From the NCBI GenBank assembly GCA_027886175.1, contig JAJNNQ010000005.1, forward strand, positions 2,361,001 through 2,425,000: 64,000 bases of DNA. Reading direction: 5' to 3'. The notes beneath the pieces are model-generated. The model was not told the origin of the DNA and did no database searches. It worked only from the letters and a program-made list of their open reading frames with translations. The stretch comes from Phylloscopus collybita. Taxonomy: Eukaryota > Chordata > Aves > Passeriformes > Phylloscopidae. Below, piece after piece: positions 24,410 through 35,516 of the stretch; positions within the stretch are counted from its first letter, which is position 1, and each line of letters opens with the position of its first letter. The position numbers and the translations under genes are program-made.

Positions 24410-26424
24410 CAATTTTGGGGGGTGATGCCTTGGAAACCTCACTGCTGGAGGGGAATAAACACATTGGTTTATGCAAGCTCTGACATCTTTTGAGCGGGGA
24501 AAGCAAAAACGTTGGTTTATTGAAGCTCTTTTGTGCTCCCTGAGCAGACAAAAAAATCCATGGAGGGGGGCACAGAGGGAGCCAGGATCCCCTGACACCA
24601 CCCACAGCACCCCAGTGAGTCCCCAAAGCCCCGAGAGCAGATTAATCCCCTCCTCCACACGGGCCCTGCAAACCACTGGGGGGAATTCTCCACCTCTGAG
24701 GCACAGGCAGATATTAATAAAATCTTCCTTGCACATTTACAACACATTTGTTCATGGATGTGATTTAGAGCTCAGTGTCAAGGCGTCACCTGGGCTGCAT
24801 TCCAAGGACCCTCAGAAAACAGGGAGCTTCTGCACTCCGGGGTAATGTTGATTTAGGGGCTGGTACAATAACACACGTGGGCTATTTTATTTTGTTTCTT
24901 GGCATTCCTATTCAAAAATTGCCCTATAAAGAAGGGAGAAGATGTTAAATAAAGTTTAAATGCTCATAAATCACAAAGAAACATTGTGCTTGGAGTGAAC
25001 GGAAACACTTGGAGAGGCTCAAAATTGCTTTTTTCATGGAGGAATATTTCGTTGATGTGTTAAATTCAAAATGAAAATCCCTGACTGTGAGTCTCTTTCA
25101 TGTTTTGGTACTTTGCTTAGGTTATCAAAAGAAAATAGGTATTATTTTTCCAGCTGTCTGAAAACTTTGGCTAGTCTGTGATTTTCTCTAAAATCTGCTA
25201 AGTCTGGGCCCAAAATTCCCTTCACTGGGCACCTTTAAATGGGGTTTTTAATTCAGCTTCTTGGCTGCTAAAAATCAGGAGCACTGCAGAGTTTTTCTGT
25301 TGTTTTCATTTCAACTTCTGCTTTTAGGGGATTTGTGTGCTGTTCCCATTTCCAAAGTTTTTCCTGCAACTCTAAGTGACAAAACTCTTTTTTGACCCTT
25401 TCTCTTTTCTTTTTAATGAAAGCTGCCAGCCATGTGAACTCTTTCCATTTCAGCATCAGCTGCTTTAATAACATTTTCACATAAAAAGAGCTGGACTTTC
25501 AGTGCTTTGGGCTGCTCAGGCTCAATTTGTCCTGGTGGAACACCAGAAAAAGGACTTGGGGAGCTGAAGAGGAGAAAATGAACCTGCACAAGTTCTGCAG
25601 TGATTTAGGGAGGATGGGAGGAGCTGGTTTTAAAGTTTTTTTTCTCCTTAAGGCTGCTTGGTTCTGCTTCTGAGGCAGAATATTCACCTTGGAAGCTCCA
25701 GCTCCAAGGGAATTCAGCAAGGGAAGATTCACTCATATTCCTGGGATTCCTCAGTTGTCCCTTTTTTTAAAAGGGCTGCTCCCATGGGAGTGACTAAATG
25801 GAGGAAGGCTGAGGTTAAAGAGTCTGGTTTGGGTCTTCTACAGTGAGAAAAGAACATTTGTGTGCTGCACAAAAATGAGAAGAAATCTGAGGAAGTGATT
25901 CATTGTTTACTTCCACAGCAAAGAAAAATGTTTTTACTTCATTAAGGTATTACCAGGATTTTTAATAGCACATTCACTTCTTTCTAAACCATTCTCCTCT
26001 TTCAAAAGCTGTGTTAAACCTCTTCCTAATAACTCCTGTGATTAGGAACTTTGTAGAAATCCCAGAGGAGAGACTTCTGAAAGCGACATTTTATTTCCAG
26101 AGCCTCCCTGTAATTAAGCATCTCTCAGGCCTTCTATTGAGCTGTAACTGCTCCACAGAAAATCTCTTTTCACTTGAATAAAGAGATGTTTGGGGTAAAG
26201 TTAGCAAAGAATTGCATTTATGCTGTTCAGATCCAGTTTAATGAAGGGAAATAGAAGGTACCTGTTGTTTAATGGGCACAAAAGGTCTGGGAGTGAGCAG
26301 AGGTCCTGCTGGACACGTGCTGGGAAGGGATGATGCGAAAAGCTCTCTCAAAACCAAATAGGAGTGACCTCCATAAAATATCTGATAGAATTCGTGTGAG
26401 GGTTATTAAATATCAGCATCTGCA
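24410..26424. other. Gene-free stretch
   Basis: AT-rich single-copy DNA. I see no exon, RNA gene or repeat. Confidence 0.5.
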
Positions 26425-26475
26425 AGAGATCTTTAATGTCCCTTTCAACCCAAACCATTCCATGGTTCTGTGAAG
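26425..26475 (+). mobile_element. Short CR1 tail
   Basis: The phrase GTCCCTTTCAACCCAAACCA followed by TTCCATGGTTCTGTGAA is the last 50 bp of a CR1 element. Confidence 0.7.
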
Positions 26476-26479
26476 AGTT

Positions 26480-27973
26480 ATTTGCTTGGCCATCAATCTC
26501 CACCATGTGGTTTTGCGATGATTTTATCGTTTCTGAGTTTATTTTCTGCCAGACCAGCCCGTGGGCTCCGTGAGGAATCAGAGAATCAGGGAAAGGTTGA
26601 CTTGGCAGGGATCTTGAGGAGGCACCAAAGTTTTGGAGCTTCCTCTATGAATTCACATCCCCAGGCCCATGGATAGCAAACATGGTTTAGTGTGCTCTTC
26701 AAAGGATTTCCATGCACTGAATTTCTTTTCAGTGCATGGAAAAAAGCTGAATTTCTTTCACTGGCTCATGTGCTGGCACATCCTCACCCCCATTCCAACA
26801 GTCCCCTTTTTAAAAAAATATTTGGGGTATTTGGTTATCTTGTAGTTATAAATGTTTACAAAGCTGACACAACATGGATCTGACAGTGGAGAAAAGAAAA
26901 TAAACTTCAGAGCAAAGTGAGAAGGAAGAAAAGATTTCCCAGGAATGATATCAGGCAAGGAACACCTTTTATCAGATGTAGTTCAAGTTGGCAGGAGCGT
27001 GGCTTCAAGTGTTGAGCTGCATCTCCTGACTTGAAAGCCAGGCTCTGGTGTTTAATTTGTCATTCTGGGGACTCAGGAGATTGAAGGGCTTAATTAGCTG
27101 CTTTTATTTATATTTCAAGACGATGAAAATCAATGTTCTTCTCATTTACCTTCACGCCCAACCCAAAGATGAATCTATGCTTTCAAGCATAGAGCAAAGA
27201 GCAACAAAATCAGGAGAGCCCAAGTGATCCTGCTGAATGACAGAGATTTCAATCTTCCCTCAAAAAATATTCAGTATCTCTGGAAGTTCTGTTGATCAGA
27301 AGAGTCCTTTAAAATGGATTTGAGAATATGCAAAGTGTCTGATGGCATAAAAGGTGCTGCTATTTCAGCTCTGGATCAAGGCCTGCTGATGCCACTGAAA
27401 GCTTTTCTGTGGAATTCACTGGGCTGTGGGTTGGTCCATAGGAGACTCCTTTTATTTAAGTTCCCCTTTTCTGCAGAAAATAGTACAATGCATTTCAAAT
27501 AATGTGTTTTACAACACCTTCCCTAATACAGACCAGTGCAAAAAGTAAACAAATAGCTTTTATTTAATTGAAAGTGGGGCTTTTTTTTTTAACAGGATAC
27601 ATTGAAGAACATGAGATAAATAATATCCACATCACAAGAGTTTTATATTTCTTCTCCCTTCCGTGGCGTCAGCTCGCACAGGTTGACATTCCATTAAAAT
27701 GCTGTTCCATTAAAATAACAACTACTTGGGAAAAAAGAAAAAAAAATTGAGACCACCCACGTGTCAATCCCGAGTTAGGTTTGGCACCACTCCATTTAAT
27801 TAATGCATGTTGATTTATCTGTTCATTTCCAAGCCTGTTTTTAAGAATTCATGGAATATCGATACCTAATATTTAATTAATGACAGACCACTTCTATCTC
27901 CCTCCCCCTACCCAGTGTTGCTTTTTCTCAGGAATGTTGGTTATGGTGAAGAATTAAGATAAAATCTATGCTT
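26480..27973 (-). other. CNTN6 downstream flank / possible 3' UTR
   Basis: This is AT-rich, mostly single-copy DNA directly after the CNTN6 stop. It could hold the 3' UTR, with AATAAA at 27559-27564 and 27451-27456 on the minus strand. I see no second gene and no clear repeat. Confidence 0.4.
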
Positions 27974-27979
27974 TTTATT
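27974..27979 (-). promoter_or_regulatory. AATAAA poly(A) signal motif next to CNTN6 stop
   Basis: AATAAA reads on the minus strand one nucleotide after the TAG stop. Used alone it would give a 3' UTR of only about 20-30 nt. Further AATAAA motifs on the same strand at 27559-27564 and 27451-27456 would give 3' UTRs of about 0.4-0.5 kb. Which is used cannot be decided from sequence. Confidence 0.4.
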
Positions 27980-27980
27980 T

Positions 27981-28114
27981 CTAAAAGTCCACGGGTGAGC
28001 ATTGCTTGAACCAGCAAGGAAAAGGGTTTAGAAGAACAGAACTCAACAGCAGGATCCCAGATGTCAATGTATGGTTTATCCTTTGGGATAATTTCATTGC
28101 TCCAGAGCTTAAAC
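27981..28114 (-). CDS. CNTN6: CNTN6 terminal exon: GPI-anchor signal and stop
   Basis: Acceptor TTTTTACAG joins the phase-1 end of the previous exon, giving [17 protein letters not shown], then a hydrophobic stretch [16 protein letters not shown], then a polar end [11 protein letters not shown] and TAG at 27981-27983. SSLSS after IPKI matches the recalled mammalian CNTN6 tail, which fixes the frame even though the remainder differs. Small residues in SSG/A are plausible omega sites for GPI attachment. The polar run after the hydrophobic stretch is unusual for a GPI signal. A longer open frame exists here in another phase but does not join the upstream exon. Confidence 0.85.
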
Positions 28115-31100
28115 CTGTAAAAACATAAACAGGGGGAAATCTGTGTCAAAAAATTAGTTTTTCTTTGCATTTCAGCTTAACAGCAATCTCTGTTCTCTTT
28201 TCAAGATGAAACATTATCCAAAAATGTTATTTCTATTTATTTGTTTATGAAGTTGTAGTGGCCATCTTGTGGAGTGGGGTTTTGGATCAGCATCCCACCT
28301 TCCCTGTGAGTATCTTCTTTAGGAGGGTTTTGACTATTTTGTTGCAAAGCAAACCATGGTATATAAATATAAAAATGCTCCCTTTTCCATGAATGATGAG
28401 TTATTTATGAGAGCAGAGGCTGCACCCTGGGCCACCCCACCCCAGCCATGGCTCAGGACTGAGATCTCTGTCCCAGCAGCAGCTCCAGAGCAGATTTAGG
28501 GTCACATTATGTGTGAGAACTTGGACTTTCCCAAAAAATCTCATCCCTGTGTCCTTCCCTGAGCTCTGCCTGCCAGGGCAGCAGGGACCTGCACGAAAAA
28601 TAAAGTGTGGAGCAAAACACTTTCTCCTCTAATGAATGTGAGAGGCTCAGAGACAAATTTGTAAGAGCCAGCACCAAAAAGCACCAGGAGGGAGGACACC
28701 TATGGCATGGGAAAAGCTGGGAATCTGTTGTGCTTAGAGGCACAGATTTCTCCTTATGCAACAGCATTCAGAGGAGGGAGAAAAAAAAAAAAATCTCTCA
28801 CTTACTGGATATTTTTGGAATCCTAATTTCCTCACTGCTGCTGCCATCGCCACCATCGCTGACGGTTCTTATCTCGATGAGATAATCTTCTTCAAACGGG
28901 ACCAGGAGTTCAGCTGAAGTGTTGTTTGTCTCCAGGATATGGGCTTTGCTGTGCCTGTTCTGTCTGTACAGAATCTAGGCAGGAAGGGATTGGAAAACAA
29001 GAGTTAGTTCATTCAGTTTTAAGTTTTAATGGATTTTTTTGGGGAGGGGTGGGGAAATTGAGAGATTCTTCTGTCGTGTCCCGAAGTTTTCTGAACGCTC
29101 TCAGCATCCTGCAGGGTGTTAAAAGCAATTCAAAACAGGGGAATAAATTCTTCTGGAAGGATTTTGGGGTGGGTACCACTGCAGGTGGTTTCCTAGAACT
29201 CAAGGATAATCAAAGAATTCTGCGCTGCAATCAAACTTTAATATAAATTTGTATTTTCTTTAAAGGTAGATTTATGGGAGTGCTTTTTGATTCATTCACA
29301 TAGGTCTTGGTGTGAGCATCTTCTTTTTTAAAGGTACATTTATGAACTGCCAGAGAGTGAGAATGTTTAAATGTGGTTTATGGCTGCCTTTAATGCTTAA
29401 AAGACTGTTCTCCATTTCTTATGTATTTGTGAAACTCCTTCCCTGGAGATGTGAAAACAAGAAACTTTTTGTAAGTAAGATTCCAAAGGTACAAGAGAAA
29501 TGCAGGATTGGGGACAGAAAATCCCTCTGTTGGGATAAAGAAGTCATACATTGAATGGATATTTGTACAAACATCAGCCAACCATCCCAATAAATCCAGA
29601 AAAATCAGCATTCCCGGTAATGAACACTCACTTCCCACCAAACCTCTGTACCTGTATTGTAACCAAAATATCTCTTAGTGAGATAAAGAAATCACTCACT
29701 TTGTAGCCCAGCACCTCGGACTCGTTCTCCATTGTTTTCACATGCTCCCAGTTCAGGCAGATTTTGGAATTTGTCAGCTTCCAGGCAATGTTCGCTGGAG
29801 GTTGACTTGGTGCTTTAAAAAAAAAAAAAAAAAAGTGATAATAATGAGATAAACTGAATATTAATTCTCCTGGTGTAGCTGAATGATCTGCTGACATGGG
29901 AGTAGAGAATGCTTGGGTGATTCAAACCTAAAAGAGTAAAAAACCATTTTCCAGTCCATCATTGCTCTGGTATTAGTTAGAATAAAGATCTATTCATAGC
30001 ACAGAACCTCTTACTGTGAGACTTCATTTGCAAAATTAGGCACAGCCTGACAGTGTCTGACAGTTCAAGTTATATTTGAGAGATTTTGTGGAAGGAAAAT
30101 GTTGTTCCTCTCTGTACTTCCATGTCCTAGAGGATGTTTGGCTGTCTGGATCTCAGAAAAAGCTAAAACTGAGAGCAAACTACAGAAAGCAAGTTTTCCA
30201 TCAGCCAGGACAGGTTACAAAGAGCTGCACATGAAAGCCTCCATGTGAGCCACCATGAAACATTGCAGGATTTTAGAAATTCTCAGCACAATAGGCTGAG
30301 AGCAGCTTTTTTTTTTTTCAAAGGCTTTTTATGGCTAAGTGTGAGGACTTTGAAAATTTGCCTACAAGTGGCTGGAACCGAATCCTGTGTGAACATGTGA
30401 GCGTGGAACCGCGCCTTTGAACCGGAGCTCGGATTTAGGCCAACAAATTCTCTCCTCCTCCCTGGCACATCCTCCCGGGCCCCGCTGGGTGGTGGCACAG
30501 GAAAGAAGGATTGAAAGAGAGGTAAAAATGAGGAGAGGTTTGGACAAACACATTCCAGCCCTGATTTTAAATTGTTTAACACCGGGATCCTTCTCTTCCC
30601 CCCTATATGCCGGTGGTTGATGGATGTCATTTGGAAGGAACAGTTGATTTGGTGACAATTTCTTTCATTTCCCACGGAGATAAAACAAATTGATGGGCCC
30701 TGCTGTTTCATATCCATCTGCATCATGACTTTGGAGAAGTTTAATCCATCCCTCTGGTAGGGAATGAGGTGTTGGTGGAGCTCCCAGGTGAATATCCAGG
30801 GATGTCCTTCCATCAGCCACACTGTCAGTGTTGGAAAAGATTCATTTCATTATGAAGACATTTATCTACTCTCACCTACATCAAACTGCAAATTTATTTA
30901 AATATGGCTTGGAAGCTCTTTGTTGCTTTCAGGAAACATTTTATATAAGGAACGGGATAACAAAATAGTCACAAGAGGCAAAGGATGTGAAATACTTCAT
31001 TGGCTGTGCACTCTGAAGAGGTTTGAAATCACTCAAGGATGGGTGAATTACGGCCTTGTCTAAAGCTTTTTGACATAGAAACTTAAAGCCATCTTAATTC

Positions 31101-34100
31101 ATGATCTTGGGGCTGAAAAAAACACCACAGGGGGATTTGCAAAACAAAATTATCTGGGTGGGTTCTTTTTTTTTTTTCAGCCAGAAACTGGAGTAAGTGG
31201 TAGGAGCACTTTCCCAAATCCATAGGAATATCTGCAAACAAAACCAAGCAGTTCCAGGTTGGCAGATTATTTCCTCAATTAATTTCTTGTAATCAATTCT
31301 GTCAGGAAAAAAATAGAAATCCCAAATACCTGCTGAAGTTTAGTGAGGTGCTGATGTTATTGTCATGGTTTGGGTAACACTTGGCTTTGGTGCTGTACTG
31401 AGCTGAGGTTTATCCATGCAAGTCTTTTTAATGTCTATATGTAATATTGATATATTTCATGTGTATATGGATCTATTTATAAGGGAAAAAGAAGATGAAG
31501 GGAAAGAGGAAGGATAAAGAGGGAAGATGAAAGAGGAAGAGGAAATAGGCAAAGAGGAAGAGGAAAGAGGAAGAGGAACTTCTGAAATCCGTGCCATATA
31601 ACTAAAGAACCAGAAGAGAACAGCTCCTTATGGAGCCATGTCCATGGTTTGAGGACATCTATTCCACCTCCCTAAGTGCTTTTAACTTAAACCAGGATGT
31701 CACCTTAGACCTTACATCGATCTCAGAGAAGAACACTTCAATCAGAATTGCACCTCATGGGCAGAAAGATCATTTCAGCTTTGCTGAGTCCCTGCAATAA
31801 TGGGATGAGCAGAAGGCTGCAGGAATCCTGGATGCTGAGCAGGAAGACAGAGCTATTACTTTGGAGCTCCATCTCCTGCTCCAGATGCACATTGTTTATA
31901 TTCTCTTGACATATTATCTCTTCTCTTATTGCAAGTGCTTGCATCTTCCACAGACAGAGCTTGAAATTTTAATCTATATATTTAAATATTAAAAAGGTTA
32001 TTTTGACTTTAATTTTTAAATGAGCCATTAGCACAATCCTGAATTTGACAGAAGATAAAGTAGATGTAAAACAAAAGCAAATTTATTCCTTCTGTGTTTT
32101 GTCATTTGACTGCCATGTCTTTAACTTGTCTTTCATACAGATGCACATAGGAATAGAGGGAAGAATTGCCAGGGATGAGTGTATTTTCCATTGAAAAATG
32201 GACTGTGAGAAAAGTCATGGAAATCACAGAATGGTTTGGGTTGGAATAGCACTTAAATTTAAATTTCATTTCGTTCAACCCCCTGCCATGGTCACAGACA
32301 CCTTCCACCATCCCAGGTTTCTCCAAACCTCGTCCAGCCTGGTCCTGGACACTTCCAGGGATGGGTCCTGGAAGTAAGCCCTTCAGAAATATCTCCTCTA
32401 GCTTTATTTTTGATTGTTTCATTTGCAATAAATATTAGGTTTGTGGCAATTAAAAATCAATAACTCATTCTACAAGTTGTTCCTATCTTGCACTTGGAGT
32501 AATGGCATGGAACAGCACATAGAAAAGAAGAAAACTGGTGAAACTCAGGAGAAATATTTCTGTTTTATGCTAAAGGGTTGATCAATAATTTACTGGGAAA
32601 ACAGAGCCCAAGGAAAACAACACAGCTTAGGGTTTTATTTTTAGTATTAAATAAAAAAATAATTACTAAATTGCATTTATAACAATGTATCCTTTATTCT
32701 GCCCTCTGCAATGCAAAGCTCAGAGGTCTCAAGACACCTCTGTCTTTGGTGCATTCAAATATTCCTTTAAAACCCCCAAACACCAGAATCTCTTGTTTGA
32801 CCTGTGGGATATCCTTCCTTTATTGACTCTGAAATCCCCTGAAAGCAGGGGGCTGCTATTCCAAGGAACACAGAAATCCTTCCTCCTGAGCACTGATTTC
32901 GGACAAGAGGAAGCTTCCCAGCCACACACAGATTTTGTTGTCTGATTTGTGAAGACATTTGGGATTTAATTTCCTTTGCTATTGAAGCTTCTGGCAGCGG
33001 TTGTGAGCTGGGATGTGCCTGTCCTGATTTATCAAAAATATGAATATCGATCTAATACCGATATCTAACTGAGACGGACAAAAACTCTCTAACAGTTTGA
33101 AGTTAGAAAGTGTGTGTTTATTGCAGCGCTGGGCAGCACGTGGGATGGCTCCCCAAAAACACACCGTGCCTTACAGAAAATCACAAAGCTATTTTATTTA
33201 CAAAACTGTTGAATATCTAAATTACAAATACATATTCATAACCCTGGTACAACTCATTCTTCGCTTTGTATGGTAATTAGCAAAAAACCCCATTAAGCAT
33301 GCGTAGTTTGTCTTTTGAAATGGGTCGGTGGTCTCATTAAAGAGGAGTGGGTTTAAAATGAGGAAGTAAAATGACTCTTCATCGCTCTGAACTTTCTACT
33401 TTTTCAATGCAAATGGTGACAAATGGTTGTTGGTAGAATTCCCATTTCCTTAGGTACAGTGACTTTCAATAAGTTTCAGGATTGGGGAGTCTCTGTAATT
33501 GTCTTGTGTCTTTAAACCTATTTATCAGGTTCTCTATTTATTGTTTCAAGCACAGCTAAGCAAACATAAGGTTGACAAGCAATCAGTTATTTGGAAAAAG
33601 TTAACTCAAGCCTAGTCTTCCTTAGCTAACTACAAAGCTCTTAATTAACTTCGACAACTATAAGGCTTATTTCTAACTAAAATCTTAATTTCTTTAAAAT
33701 CTTATATTCTTTAAAGTCTATGTCTCAGTCTCAGCTGGGAATTTGGGACACTTGCTGTACCAAAGGCAATACTCACGGGATTTTTTGGTGGTGACGTTCA
33801 CCGGGGTGCTGGAGGGCCCTGTCCCCGCGGTGTTGTAGGCTCGGACCGCTGCGAAGTACACCGTGTTAGCTCTCAGGCCCGTGATGTTCTTGGCTGTCAC
33901 ATTCCCACTGACCCTGACCTTCCCAGCTGTGCTCTCCTTGGGATCATCTATCCAATATAAAACCTAAAAGGGCGAGAACAAAGAACAGGCAATTCCTTGT
34001 GTTCCAGCAATTAGAGGCTTGGCTGGGAAGCAGGCATGCTGACAAGGAAGATTTCGAGGAATACAGGATTTCTTTTTTTTTTTTTTTTTTTGGACTCCAA

Positions 34101-34522
34101 TCTAGCAGGATGTAAACCCAGGCATGAATATTTATAGAGAAGCAATAACATTTCAGAGACTGAATCCCAATTAAGGAACTAAATGAAATCTTTAGATTTA
34201 CAGATGTCCAGAAGGAAACCTTTGATAAGGTAAGGAACGATAAAAGCTTTGTTGGTTTTATGGTTGAATACAACGAAAGAAAAACCTTAAGAGATACAAA
34301 AAACATTTATCTCAATCATCTAAAAGGTTTTTAATTATTTTGTATCCTGGCTCTAGTTTTGATTTTATGACAACTATTTAGACCTGCTATTTTTTTTCAG
34401 TGAGTAATTGATTTAGGAAGGTTTGTGAACTGTACATGACTCTTATTACCTTCATTTATACATTGCAATGATAGGATAGAATTTAAAGTGTTTTTGACTT
34501 GTTTTCCTCTTATCTACAAATT

Positions 34523-34555
<33 letters not shown>

Positions 34556-35457
34556 AAGTTGCTTCACTGTGCAAATAAAATGACCAGGAATGATCTGACA
34601 TTACTTAATCCTAAAATCACAGACTCATTTAGGTTGGAAAATAGCTTTAAGTCCAACCAGCAATGCCAAGGCCAGCCTTAAACCATCAGGTGCCACACCT
34701 ACATGGCTTTTAAATCCCTGCAGGGATGGGGACTCCACCACTGCCCTCTTCAAATGTTTGAGTTAATGACCTGATGGTCCTAAAGGTCTTTTCCAGCCTA
34801 AATGATTTTATGATTCTGAGAGGAGGGAGAAATTAAAAGCCTTTCAATGCACCACAGCACAAGCTCTGGGTAGAACTGGAGGACATTTATCCTGCCCTGG
34901 TCTGTCAGCAGTGCCACATGTGCCTGTCCCCAAATCTGAGCACAAAAAGTCTGGGACAGAACTGCAGTTCTGGGCTGTAAAGCCTCCTGATTATCTCAGG
35001 TGGGTTGCTGTTAATGAGAGGTGAAGAGCTCCACGCTCTTTTGACTTGGAAGCAGCAGTTTGTTGATTGGGAGGAGGAACCAGAAGGCCAAAAGGATTCT
35101 GGACAGGAAAGGGACATCTGCAAGGTGTCAGAGCCCCTTACCTCATGGCCAACCCCCTCACTTTGTAGCTGTCCTGGGGTGACTTTATGATGCTTTGTAT
35201 CCCCAGTTTTCCATTCTGTGTCTGTTGGATATTGTGTTCTGTACCTTTCAGACTGGTTCTGGGAGCAAGGGGGAGAAAGAAGCAGCGTGGAGTTTGTTTT
35301 CAGAAACTGCTCTGACTCCTCCACATTCTGCTACTGGACTGTGTTTGTCTGCAGCACACACAGACAGACAGTTGGACAGAGATCTCCTTTGTTTTTAGTT
35401 TAGTTTAGCTAGCTGAGGCAGAGAAGCTGCCTGGACTGTGGTGGGTTGTGGTGTTTT

Positions 35458-35516
<59 letters not shown>

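Noticed and set aside
1..27900. A second gene such as CNTN4 downstream of CNTN6
   Set aside because: In vertebrates CNTN4 follows CNTN6 but far away; no Ig or FNIII exon, promoter or splice chain is visible here.
27928..28170. 80-codon minus-strand frame over the last CNTN6 exon
   Set aside because: It does not join the phase-1 donor at 28806. The frame after TTACAG at 28114 gives SSLSS and a hydrophobic tail, which fits contactin.
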